From DATDMG01 sp036518955 (GTDB lineage Bacteria; Actinomycetota; Actinomycetes; Actinomycetales; Kineosporiaceae), in contig DATDMG010000211.1 in assembly GCA_036518955.1 (NCBI GenBank), positions 1-16,805 on the forward strand: a stretch of DNA of 16,805 bases. The letters run 5' to 3'. Below are positions 6,847 through 13,848 of the stretch, one piece after another (positions within the stretch are counted from its first letter, which is position 1; each line of letters starts with the position of its first letter). Under the pieces are notes generated by a model. That model searched no databases. It was not told the DNA's origin and saw only the letters and a list, made by a program, of their open reading frames with translations. A program made the position numbers and the translations under genes.

Positions 6847-8379
6847 TCAGCGCACCAGGTCGAAGCTGTGCTCCGGAGCGTTCCGGTCCAGCTCGTCCAG
6901 CACCGTGTTGACCAGCCGCGACAGCACCTCGATCGATCCCGCGTAGCCGATCGTCGGCAGCCGGTGCAAATGGTGCCGGTCGAAGATCGGGAACCCGACC
7001 CGGACCAGCGGCACCCGGGCCTCACGGGAGATCCACTTGAGGTGGGAGCTGCCGATGAGCAGGTCCACCGGCTCGGTGAAGACCAGAGACCGCAGGTGCC
7101 ACAGGTCCTTGCCCGGCCACACCGTCGCCGAACGCCCGAACTCGCTGCCCGCCAGCACCGTCTCCGCCGTGGCGGCGAACCCGTCGCCGCCGTTGGTGCT
7201 CAGGACGTGCACCGGCTCCATCCCGAGCTCCAGCGCGAACTCCAGCAGGCTGACCACGAGGTCCGGGTCACCGGCTACGGCGACGCGCTTGCCGTGCAGG
7301 TACTGATACGAGTCGGACATCGCGTCCAGCAGCCGGCCGCGGTCGGCGGTGACCACGGCCGGTACCTCCGCCCCTGCGATCCGAGCCACCGCGGCCACGA
7401 ACCGGTCGGTCGCGCGGATACCGACGGGTAGGCCCGTCGTCACCTCTTGGCCGGCCCACGACTGGCGGGCCAGTTCAGCGGTCTTGCGGGTCGAGTCCGG
7501 CTGCAGGAACACCGTGCCGAGCGCGTTCGCGGCGTCGGCCGCGGCGTCCAGGGGCGTACCGCCGGGGTACATGTCGTAGTCACCGGTGGCAGGAGAGTCC
7601 AGGACGTCGCTGTGGTCGCCGAGGATCGTGGCCTCGACGCCGAGCAGGCCGAGCAGCCGGTGCAGCTCGCGCAGGTCACCCGTCGACGGCAGGAAGCCGG
7701 GGACGACGTTGACCTTCCCGTTCGGTGTCCCGGTCGTGCCGCGTGTCTGTCCGAGGTAGGCGAGGATCGCCTTGAGCATCGCGTCGTACCCGACCAGGTG
7801 TGAGCCGACGAAGCTCGGGGTGTGCGCGTAGGGAACCGGGAAGTCCTCGGGGACGGCGCCCTTCTGCCGGGCGATCCCGACGAAGTTCGCCAGGTCGTCG
7901 CCGATGACCTCCGCCATGCACGTCGTGCTGATCGCGATCATCTCGGGCCGGTACAGGCTGTGCGCGTTGAGAAGTCCCTCGACGAGGTTGTTCAGCCCGC
8001 CGAACACCGCGGCGTCCTCGGTCATGGACGACGACACCGCGGGAACCGGCTCCTTGAAGTGGCGGGCGAAGTGGCTGCGGAAGTAGGCCGCGCACCCCTG
8101 CGAGCCGTGCACCAGCGGCAGGGTGCCGGCGAAGCCGAGTGCGGCCAGGACGGCTCCGAGCGGCTGGCAGGCCTTGGCCGGGTTGACGACCAGGGACTCC
8201 CGGGCGAAGTTCTTCTCCCGGTACTCCCAGCCCCGGGTCCACTCGGCGACCCGGTCGCGCTCGTCCGAGGAACAGGCCGACTCGAACACGCGCTTGCGGT
8301 CCGCCTGCTCCAGGTAGACGTCGCCGGTGAACAGGTCGTTGTGGTCGAGCACCGGCGGAGGGGGCTGCTCGCGGGTCAT
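6847..8379 (-). CDS. nifK: NifK, nitrogenase MoFe protein beta subunit
   Basis: NifK is the beta subunit of dinitrogenase and shares the P-cluster with NifD. The product is 510 aa from ATG 8379, which overlaps the nifD stop in ATGA; the frame remains open upstream only as a shadow. The three P-cluster cysteines are in their usual settings: NPAKACQPLGA (Cys71), HGSQGCAAYFRSHF (Cys96) and STTCMAEVIGDDL (Cys154). Further conserved parts are REKNFARESLVVNPAKAC, HFKEPVPAVSSSMTEDAAVF, GLNNLVEGL, the NVVPGF strand, and RVGFPIFDRHHLHRLPTIGY near the C-terminus. It belongs to the Mo-type, not the VnfK or AnfK type, judged by length and by the adjacent nifD with no delta-subunit gene. Confidence 0.98.
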   Translation of the reverse strand: MTREQPPPPVLDHNDLFTGDVYLEQADRKRVFESACSSDERDRVAEWTRGWEYREKNFARESLVVNPAKACQPLGAVLAALGFAGTLPLVHGSQGCAAYFRSHFARHFKEPVPAVSSSMTEDAAVFGGLNNLVEGLLNAHSLYRPEMIAISTTCMAEVIGDDLANFVGIARQKGAVPEDFPVPYAHTPSFVGSHLVGYDAMLKAILAYLGQTRGTTGTPNGKVNVVPGFLPSTGDLRELHRLLGLLGVEATILGDHSDVLDSPATGDYDMYPGGTPLDAAADAANALGTVFLQPDSTRKTAELARQSWAGQEVTTGLPVGIRATDRFVAAVARIAGAEVPAVVTADRGRLLDAMSDSYQYLHGKRVAVAGDPDLVVSLLEFALELGMEPVHVLSTNGGDGFAATAETVLAGSEFGRSATVWPGKDLWHLRSLVFTEPVDLLIGSSHLKWISREARVPLVRVGFPIFDRHHLHRLPTIGYAGSIEVLSRLVNTVLDELDRNAPEHSFDLVR

Positions 8380-9860
8380 GACGCGCTCACCGGGGGTGCG
8401 GGGGCCTGGCGCGGGGAGGTCATCGGCGACTCCCAGGGAGCGGCGAACAGGTCCCACGTCGGGTTGTTGACCGCGATGTCCATGTCACGGGCGAAGACCG
8501 CGAAGCCCTCGACGCCGTGGTACGGGCCGGAGTAGTCCCACGAGTGCATCTGCCGGAAGGGCAGGCCCATCTTGTGGAAGACGTACTTCTCCTTGACGCC
8601 GGCGCCCATCAGGTCGGGCCTCAAGCGCCGGGCGAACTCCTCCAGCTCCCAGGCGGTCGGGTCGTCGTACAGCACGACACCGTCCTTCAGCTTGGCATGG
8701 GTGCGCTCATAGTCGTCCCGGTGGGCGAACTCGTAGCCCGTGCCGATGATCTCCATGTCGAGGTCCTCGTAGGCCCCGACGGTGTGCCGGGGGCGCAGGC
8801 CGCCGACGAGGAGCATGACGCGCTTGCCCGCAAGGCGTGGCCGGTACCGCGTGCGGGTGGCCTCGAAGCTCTTCTCGTACCGGGCGATGGCCTCCTCGGT
8901 CTTCACCTGGATCACGTCATCGAACTGGGCAGCGATGGCCCGCATCGATTCGATGATCTTCGTTGGGCCGAAGAAGTTGTACTCCAGCCAGGGGATGCCG
9001 TACCGCTCCTGCATCGTGGTGCAGATGTAGTTCATCGAGCGGTAGCAGTGGATGAGGTTGAGTTTGGCATGGTGGCTGCTCGACAGTTCGTTGAGCGTGC
9101 CGTCACCGGACCACTGGGCCACCACGCGCAGGCCCATGTCCTCCAGGATCCTGCGGGAGGCCCAGGCGTCACCGCCGATGTTGTAGTCACCGATCAGTGC
9201 CACGTCGTACGGCGTCCGGTCGGCCAGGTCACCGGTGCCCATCACCCAGTCGCGGATGGCGTCGTTGGCGATGTGGTGCCCCAGCGACTGGCTGACGCCC
9301 CGGAAACCCTCGCAGCGCACCGGCACGACCGGCACGCCGAGCTCGTGGGAGGATGCGCGAGCGACCGCATCGATGTCGTCGCCGATGAGGCCGATCGGGC
9401 ACTCGGACTGCACGCTGACGCCTTGGGCAAGCGGGAACAGCTCCTTCAGCTCCTGCAGCACCGCGGCGAGCTTCTTGTCGCCGCCGAACACGATGTCTCG
9501 CTCAGCGAAATCGGTGGTGAACTGCATCGCGACAAAGCTGTCGATGCCGAGCAGGCCATGGAAGTAGTTGCGCCGGGTGCCCCAGGAGTACTGGCCGCAG
9601 CCGACCGGCCCGTGGCTGATGTGGACCATGTCCTTGATCGGACCCCACACCACGCCTTTGGAGCCGGCGTAGGCACAGCCGCGGATCGTCATGACCCCAG
9701 GGCGGGACTTGATGTTGGACTTGACCTCGCACTCCTTGCCGCCCTCGGAGGCGTTGGCGACGAGGTGCTTGGCGCGGAACTTCGCGGTCTTGGCGGGATA
9801 GGCGGCGAGGACGTCGGCAATCATGGCCGCCGTCTCCTCGCGACTCGGGACGAGGGTCAT
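8376..9860 (-). CDS. nifD: NifD, nitrogenase MoFe protein alpha subunit
   Basis: NifD binds FeMo-co, where N2 is reduced. The 494-aa product keeps all key residues. P-cluster ligands are Cys62 (GCAYAG), Cys88 (GPVGCGQYSWG) and Cys154 (SECPIGLIGDDI), with the same numbering as in Azotobacter. FeMo-co is ligated by Cys272 (IHCYRSMNYI) and His439 (RQMHSWDYSGPYHG). The catalytic-site His195 sits in QSLGHHIAND, and Arg96 in WGTRRNYF. GGLRPRHTVGAYEDLDMEII also matches the family. A Shine-Dalgarno AAGGAG lies 8 nt before the ATG at 9860, in the 36-nt gap after nifH. The C-terminal 15 residues (after APWESP) are Pro/Ala-rich and variable. A complete, apparently active enzyme is implied. Confidence 0.99.
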   Translation of the reverse strand: MTLVPSREETAAMIADVLAAYPAKTAKFRAKHLVANASEGGKECEVKSNIKSRPGVMTIRGCAYAGSKGVVWGPIKDMVHISHGPVGCGQYSWGTRRNYFHGLLGIDSFVAMQFTTDFAERDIVFGGDKKLAAVLQELKELFPLAQGVSVQSECPIGLIGDDIDAVARASSHELGVPVVPVRCEGFRGVSQSLGHHIANDAIRDWVMGTGDLADRTPYDVALIGDYNIGGDAWASRRILEDMGLRVVAQWSGDGTLNELSSSHHAKLNLIHCYRSMNYICTTMQERYGIPWLEYNFFGPTKIIESMRAIAAQFDDVIQVKTEEAIARYEKSFEATRTRYRPRLAGKRVMLLVGGLRPRHTVGAYEDLDMEIIGTGYEFAHRDDYERTHAKLKDGVVLYDDPTAWELEEFARRLRPDLMGAGVKEKYVFHKMGLPFRQMHSWDYSGPYHGVEGFAVFARDMDIAVNNPTWDLFAAPWESPMTSPRQAPAPPVSAS

Positions 9861-9896
9861 CCGGGCTCTCCTTCGGCGAACGACTAGGCAATCGAC

Positions 9897-10766
9897 TCAG
9901 GCGACCGACGCGGCCTTGGCCTTGCCGATGATCGTCTCGTCGTCCTTGTCCATGATCCCGAAGTCGATGAGCAGTTCCTCGAGCTCGTCCATGGTGATCG
10001 GGGTCGGGATGGTCTTCTTGTCGTTCTGCTCGATCTTCTCGGCGAGTTCCTGGTATTCCTTCGCCTGCGTGGAGGCGGGGTCGTACTCCAGCACCGTCAT
10101 CCGGCGCAGCTCGGCGTGCTGCACGATGTTGTCGCGCGGCACGAAGTGGATCATCTGGGTATTCAGCCGCCGGGCGAGCTCCTCGATGAGCTCGGCCTCC
10201 CGGTCGGTCTTGCGGCTGTTGCAGATCAGACCACCCAGGCGCACACCACCGGAGTGGGCGTACTTGAGGATGCCGCGGGAGATGTTGTTGGCCGCGTACA
10301 TCGCCATCATCTCTCCGGACGTGACGATGTAGATCTCCTGCGCCTTGCCCTGTCGGATCGGCATCGCGAAGCCGCCGCAGACGACGTCGCCGAGGACGTC
10401 GTAGCAGACGTAGTCCAGGTCTTCGTACGCCCCGGCCTCCTCGAGGAACTGGATCGCGGTGATCACGCCGCGGCCGGCGCAGCCGACGCCCGGCTCCGGG
10501 CCGCCGGACTCCACGCACTGGATCCCCCACTGGCCCTGGAGCAGAACGTCTTCCAGTTCCAGGTCCTCCACCGAGCCCACCTCAGCGGCGAGCGAGAGCA
10601 CCGAGGTCTGTGCCTTGGCGTGCAGGATCAGGCGAGTCGAGTCGGCCTTCGGGTCGCAGCCGACGATCATCACACGGTTGCCACGGGCCGCCAGGGCGGC
10701 CATGGTGTTCTGCTGGGTGGTGGACTTGCCGATGCCGCCCTTGCCGTAGAAAGCGATCTGCCTCAC
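9897..10766 (-). CDS. nifH: NifH, nitrogenase iron protein (dinitrogenase reductase)
   Basis: NifH is the homodimeric ATPase that passes electrons to the MoFe protein; it also takes part in FeMo-co and P-cluster maturation. The 289-aa product has the P-loop GKGGIGKS at 8-15, the switch region CDPKADSTRL from residue 37, and the [4Fe-4S] ligands Cys96 (GVGCAGRG) and Cys130 (DVLGDVVCGGFA). Arg99 in the CAGRG loop is the residue that is ADP-ribosylated by DraT in some diazotrophs; no draT or draG is visible here. It starts with GTG at 10766 behind an AGAGGAA ribosome site. The 85-nt gap after nifV is the largest inside the cluster and could hold an internal promoter or processing site, but I see no convincing -35/-10. 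Confidence 0.99.
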   Translation of the reverse strand: MRQIAFYGKGGIGKSTTQQNTMAALAARGNRVMIVGCDPKADSTRLILHAKAQTSVLSLAAEVGSVEDLELEDVLLQGQWGIQCVESGGPEPGVGCAGRGVITAIQFLEEAGAYEDLDYVCYDVLGDVVCGGFAMPIRQGKAQEIYIVTSGEMMAMYAANNISRGILKYAHSGGVRLGGLICNSRKTDREAELIEELARRLNTQMIHFVPRDNIVQHAELRRMTVLEYDPASTQAKEYQELAEKIEQNDKKTIPTPITMDELEELLIDFGIMDKDDETIIGKAKAASVA

Positions 10767-10851
10767 GATGGTTCCTCTTCTCTCACAACGAATCTCACGC
10801 CGGAATCAGACCGGATCTCGGAGCGGGCCGCGGCGGTGGCCAGGCCCTGGG

Positions 10852-12054
10852 TCACGCGACCTCGGGCCGCGTAGGGATGCCAGGGGCCGCGTCTTCGCAG
10901 GTCGCCTGGAGGGAACGAACTGCGCGATCGGCGAGCAGCCGCAGGTCAGACCGGCCCAGGGGCCGCTTGCTCGCGGAGTGGTGCTCACGGACCGCGGCAA
11001 GCAGCGCTGGCAGCACACTCTCCTGGACCTGGATCCCGGCGGCACGTAGGGCGTGCCGGAGCCCAGCCCGGCCGGCGTGCTTGCCGAGCACGAGGCGCCG
11101 GCGGCCGCCGACGTCCTGCGGCCGGAACGCCTCGTAGGCGCCCGTGGCCGACAGCAACCCCGCGATGTGGATCCCCGACTCGTGGGCGAACACGGCCCGC
11201 CCCACCACCGCCTTGCCGGCCGGCAGCGGACGCCGCGCCGCGCCGGCGACCAGGCAGGCCAGCGCCCGGAAGGTGGTGGTGTCCAGGCCGGGCACAAGGC
11301 CCAACAGCTGCCGCAGCGCCATCGCCACCTCCTCGGTGGGCGCGTTGCCGGCGCGCTCACCCAGGCCCGTGACGGTCGTGCTCACCCAGGTGAAACCGGC
11401 CTGGACGGCGGCCAACGTGTTCGCCGTCGCCAGGCCGAAGTCGTCGTGCGCGTGGATCTCCCACTCGGCCGGGGCTTGCCTCACCAACTGCTCCAGCCGC
11501 TCGCGGCCCGCCGACGGCTCCATCACGCCGACGGTGTCCGCCCAGCGCAGGTGCCGGACTCCAGCGTCGGTGAGGGCACCGGCCAGGTCGGCGATGAAGG
11601 CGTCGTCCGCGCGGGAGGCGTCCTCGAACCCGACACTCACCGACAACCCGAGGTCGTGGGCGTACGCGACGACATCCAGGAGTCGCTCCCGGCCCAGGTC
11701 GCGCCCGGCATGGCTGTCGGCCGCCCGGAACGTGCGGCGCAGATGGCCGTCGGACGCCGGGAGGCAGATGTGGAGGCTGGCCAACCCGCACCGGACGGCC
11801 GCGTCGACGTCAGACCGGGCCGCCCGGCACCAGGCGACCACGTCGGCCCGCAGCCCGTCGGCTGCGACCGCCCGCAGCGCCGCGGCCTCGGAACCGCCCA
11901 TGGCCGGCGACCCTGCCTCGATGCGGTGCACGCCCGCGGCGTCCAGAGCGCGGGCGATCGCCACCTTCTCGGCGACGGTGAAGGCCACTCCCGGTGCCTG
12001 CTCGCCGTCTCGTAACGTGCAATCGGTGAAGCGGATAGGCCGGCCCGGTGCCAT
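10852..12054 (-). CDS. nifV: NifV, homocitrate synthase
   Basis: NifV condenses acetyl-CoA with 2-oxoglutarate to homocitrate, the organic ligand of molybdenum in FeMo-co. The 400-aa TIM-barrel protein belongs to the isopropylmalate/homocitrate synthase family. FTDCTLRDGEQAPGVAFT (9-26) has the Arg15-Asp16 catalytic and metal pair. HRIEAGSPAMG follows at 43-53. The metal-binding HxH is in EIHAHDDFGLATANT (His201, His203). GLGERAGNAPTEEV and VFAHESGIHIAGLL are signature segments. LeuA-type feedback domains are not present; the C-terminal part is short, as in NifV. The ATG at 12054 follows an exceptionally complete ribosome site. It is the first gene of the minus-strand run, as in Frankia clusters with nifV ahead of nifH. 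Confidence 0.95.
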   Translation of the reverse strand: MAPGRPIRFTDCTLRDGEQAPGVAFTVAEKVAIARALDAAGVHRIEAGSPAMGGSEAAALRAVAADGLRADVVAWCRAARSDVDAAVRCGLASLHICLPASDGHLRRTFRAADSHAGRDLGRERLLDVVAYAHDLGLSVSVGFEDASRADDAFIADLAGALTDAGVRHLRWADTVGVMEPSAGRERLEQLVRQAPAEWEIHAHDDFGLATANTLAAVQAGFTWVSTTVTGLGERAGNAPTEEVAMALRQLLGLVPGLDTTTFRALACLVAGAARRPLPAGKAVVGRAVFAHESGIHIAGLLSATGAYEAFRPQDVGGRRRLVLGKHAGRAGLRHALRAAGIQVQESVLPALLAAVREHHSASKRPLGRSDLRLLADRAVRSLQATCEDAAPGIPTRPEVA

Positions 12055-12065
12055 GGATCACCTCC
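12055..12065 (-). promoter_or_regulatory. Ribosome binding site of nifV
   Basis: The minus strand reads GGAGGTGATCC directly before the nifV ATG, an 11-nt complement to the usual 3' end of bacterial 16S rRNA. The GGAGG core sits 6 nt before the start. It fixes the nifV start and suggests efficient initiation at the first gene of the run. Confidence 0.85.
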
Positions 12066-12092
12066 GTCCGGTGGCGCTGGTTGTGATGCGAT

Positions 12093-12108
12093 CCGGAATT
12101 AATACCGG
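12093..12108. promoter_or_regulatory. Imperfect palindrome overlapping the candidate -10 (possible operator)
   Basis: CCGGAATTAATACCGG equals its reverse complement at 14 of 16 positions. It covers the proposed -10 hexamer of the nifV promoter, so a dimeric regulator bound here would block or modulate transcription. The sequence match is direct; a regulatory role is inference. Confidence 0.3.
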
Positions 12109-12126
12109 GTTGGGATTTAATGTGAA
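12099..12126 (-). promoter_or_regulatory. Candidate sigma-70-type promoter of the nif operon
   Basis: On the minus strand TTCACA (12126-12121) is followed after 16 nt by TATTAA (12104-12099), near the consensus for a housekeeping-type promoter. The leader to nifV would be about 35-40 nt. The area is clearly AT-richer than its surroundings. I see no -24/-12 (GG-N10-GC) sigma-54 box, in line with the absence of sigma-54 from actinobacteria. Confidence 0.45.
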
Positions 12127-12748
12127 TGAGCTCGGTTTCGCGCTCAGACAATGGAGGTGACGATCCTGATTCTCAGAGGTGTCTGCCACGCTAGGAGGCT
12201 GTTACGCTCCGATGTCCACGCAGATGGCGCGCTGGTCGCAAACACTCGCACGGATTCCTGCGATATTGCCTGCATCTATTCGAGAAGCGGCATCACGCCG
12301 GACTTTGGTCACCTGGCGGCTGAATGAAGCATCCCCGCGAGAAGCGATCAGTGACCCACTATGCCGTACACAAGCAGTGCCATAGCAACGGGATCTCGGC
12401 CCTCCGGCGAGCAGGTCGCGGACGACTTCAGCGGAGCGACGGCCTGGGCGGAGGCTCTGGCCGCAGACGCGGCCGAGCTCGGTTGGCGCCTCCAGCGGCG
12501 GGCAGTGCGTGCCGGTAGCCTGGGACGCAGGTCAGCGCACCGTTGCCATTCGGGCCGTCCGTGCCGATTCGCCGTCGTCCGGGCCAGCCTCGGACCTTCG
12601 CCGGGCGACGGGACGGCGGCCGGGCCGCGTCGGGGTGCCGTCGCGCCAGGCCCTGGGGCGGTGCGGGGCGTGGGCCGAGGCCCGTGAACTGCTCTGTGAG
12701 GCGTTCGCCGTCTGGAGTGCCCAGGCCGGTCCGGGTTGCCGGGTGTGC
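12109..12748. other. Region upstream of nif with no gene I can name
   Basis: Beyond the promoter lies an AT-richer block to about 12380, without strong codon bias in any frame. Short frames exist: plus-strand ATG 12151 to 12327 (58 codons, no ribosome site), and a minus-strand frame ending at the stop near 12200 (reads ASRIDAGNIAGIRASVCDQR). None resembles a family I know. From about 12361 to 12750 the GC content rises again. One plus frame (12361 onward, AWAEALAADAAELGWRL) and, further on, another plus frame (about 12509-12720, AWDAGQRTVAIRAVRAD and later AWAEARELLCEAFAVW) look protein-like by composition. This could be a small gene broken by a frameshift or just GC-rich open frames. No terminator, tRNA or insertion sequence end was seen. 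Confidence 0.4.
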
Positions 12749-13222
12749 TCATGCGCCGGAGGCGTGGCGGGAGGCTGGGCTGGCGGCGTCGGCGGACGCG
12801 CGGGGTGCGGGCATCAGGCTGTGGGCGGTACCGCCCGCTGCGCCATCCGGGTACTTCCGGGAGGCGGCGGCCAGGGCCGCGGCGATGAGCAGGAGGGTGG
12901 CGATCTCGGTGAAGAGCGAGGCCAGTCCGAGGGGCTCGCCCCAATTGCCGATGTCATCGGTGGCACCGGGCAGCCCTGTGGTGCGGGTCAGGATGAACCC
13001 GGCCAGGGGACCGGTGGCCACGGCTCCGGCGGCCGCCAGCGGCCAGCCGGCGTCGCGGCGCAGCAGGAGCTCGGCGCAGGCGATGGTGGCGGCGATCAGG
13101 CCCAGGTAGGCCACGCCCATCCAGCGGGTCTCCTCCCACTTGCCGGGCAGGTCCAGCAGGTGGATCAGGCCGATGCCGAGCATCAGGACCGCGAGGGTGG
13201 CTCGCCGGGCAGTGGTGTGCAC
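12749..13222 (-). CDS. Small four-helix integral membrane protein of unknown function
   Basis: The product is 157 aa and starts with GTG at 13222 behind GGAG at a 7-nt spacing. Four hydrophobic segments are visible: residues about 8-25 (ATLAVLMLGIGLIHLLDL), 35-54 (WMGVAYLGLIAATIACAELL), 59-80 (GWPLAAAGAVATGPLAGFIL) and 97-119 (PLGLASLFTEIATLLLIAAA). Between segments 3 and 4 is a polar loop, TRTTGLPGATDDIGNWGEP. This arrangement, with the TGLPGxTDDIGNWxEPLG loop, is familiar from uncharacterised membrane proteins of actinobacteria; the function is unknown. The last 35 residues are Ala/Pro/Ser-rich and probably cytoplasmic. It points the same way as nif but is separated by about 690 nt, so a shared transcript is not indicated. 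Confidence 0.8.
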   Translation of the reverse strand: MHTTARRATLAVLMLGIGLIHLLDLPGKWEETRWMGVAYLGLIAATIACAELLLRRDAGWPLAAAGAVATGPLAGFILTRTTGLPGATDDIGNWGEPLGLASLFTEIATLLLIAAALAAASRKYPDGAAGGTAHSLMPAPRASADAASPASRHASGA

Positions 13223-13329
13223 GTCAGGTCTCCAGACGGTGGGAACGGTGAGGGACGGTCGATGGGGGTGCAGGTGATCGGGGATGAGGTGGCCGGGTTG
13301 ATGGTTGCAGCGCTTGGCAGCCTGGCCGC

Positions 13330-13357
13330 GTAACTGAAGGTAAGATTCCGGTAACTG
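13330..13357. repeat. Direct repeat GTAACTG x2, 21-nt period
   Basis: GTAACTG occurs at 13330-13336 and 13351-13357 in an AT-richer patch about 110 nt ahead of the membrane-protein start. Two helical turns of spacing would suit a regulator that binds direct repeats, but chance is possible for a 7-mer. Confidence 0.3.
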
Positions 13358-13634
13358 TACGCAGGCCCTGCTTCGTTCGGACGCTGCGCGGGCATCGCGG
13401 GGAAGGGCCGGTCCGGCCAGTGGGTGAGTCGGACAGGCGCAGCAGGATCACCTGGGAGATGGCCACCCGAGGTTCGCCGAGCCCTCGATGTCCCGCCCGA
13501 GCGGCCGTCGCGGAACGGCGAACTCAACCCAGTGTGCAGACATGGGCATGTGGTCCACCTCGGACCCCCGAGCAACCCACTCGCCGCGAGCCCCGACTCG
13601 CTCGGTCGCGCTGGGGCGCGAAGGGAGCGGCGAT

Positions 13635-13674
13635 GCTCCGTGCCCGGGGGATTGGTATCGGCCGGGCACGGAGC
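13635..13674. repeat. Perfect 13-bp inverted repeat with 14-nt loop
   Basis: GCTCCGTGCCCGG at 13635-13647 is followed by its exact reverse complement CCGGGCACGGAGC at 13662-13674, with the loop GGGATTGGTATCGG. No T-run follows on either strand. It may act as a factor-dependent or hairpin-only terminator, or be an RNA structure in the leader of the plus-strand cyclase gene. Confidence 0.6.
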
Positions 13675-13848
13675 GCCATCGTGTGCGCGGCGGTGATTCC
13701 GTTCCGGCGCGTTCGTCGTGGCGTGGATGCGGGGGTTATGCGGCTTTCGGCCACCGGGCTGAAGCCGCCCCCGGAAGGTGCCGATGGTCGTATGGGTGTG
13801 CCCGCCGGCGGGAGCCGTCCGCGCTGTGGTCGAGGGGAGGAGAGCGAG

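Larger units (their letters stand above)
13223..13848. other. Divergent intergenic region between the membrane protein and the cyclase
   Basis: No gene is supported here. Open frames exist on both strands, as expected at this GC content; the plus frame joined to the cyclase is open from 13420 but its translation is Arg/Pro-rich and unlike a protein domain. Visible structure: two copies of GTAACTG 21 nt apart (13330, 13351), a perfect 13-bp inverted repeat (13635-13674), and a 12-nt perfect palindrome CCCGCCGGCGGG (13801-13812) just upstream of the cyclase ribosome site. Confidence 0.5.

Noticed and set aside
8376..10766. Alternative (vanadium or iron-only) nitrogenase
   Set aside because: NifD keeps the Mo-type context at all key residues, there is no delta-subunit gene between nifD and nifK, and nifE, nifN and nifV follow the Mo system.
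10767..10851. Internal promoter or operator between nifV and nifH
   Set aside because: Two GTGAGA copies 12 nt apart (minus strand) are visible, but I find no convincing -35/-10 pair and the repeat is short.
12348..12944. Minus-strand frame of 198 codons upstream of nif
   Set aside because: It is Arg/Pro-rich, overlaps the 3' end of the well-supported membrane protein, and looks like a composition artefact.
13801..13812. Palindrome CCCGCCGGCGGG as an operator
   Set aside because: It is made only of G and C in GC-rich DNA, so chance occurrence is likely; it is mentioned only in the intergenic entry.
13420..13848. N-terminal extension of the diguanylate cyclase by 143 codons
   Set aside because: It is Arg/Pro-rich with no domain and contains the 13-bp inverted repeat; the ATG at 13849 has a good ribosome site and is followed by membrane segments.
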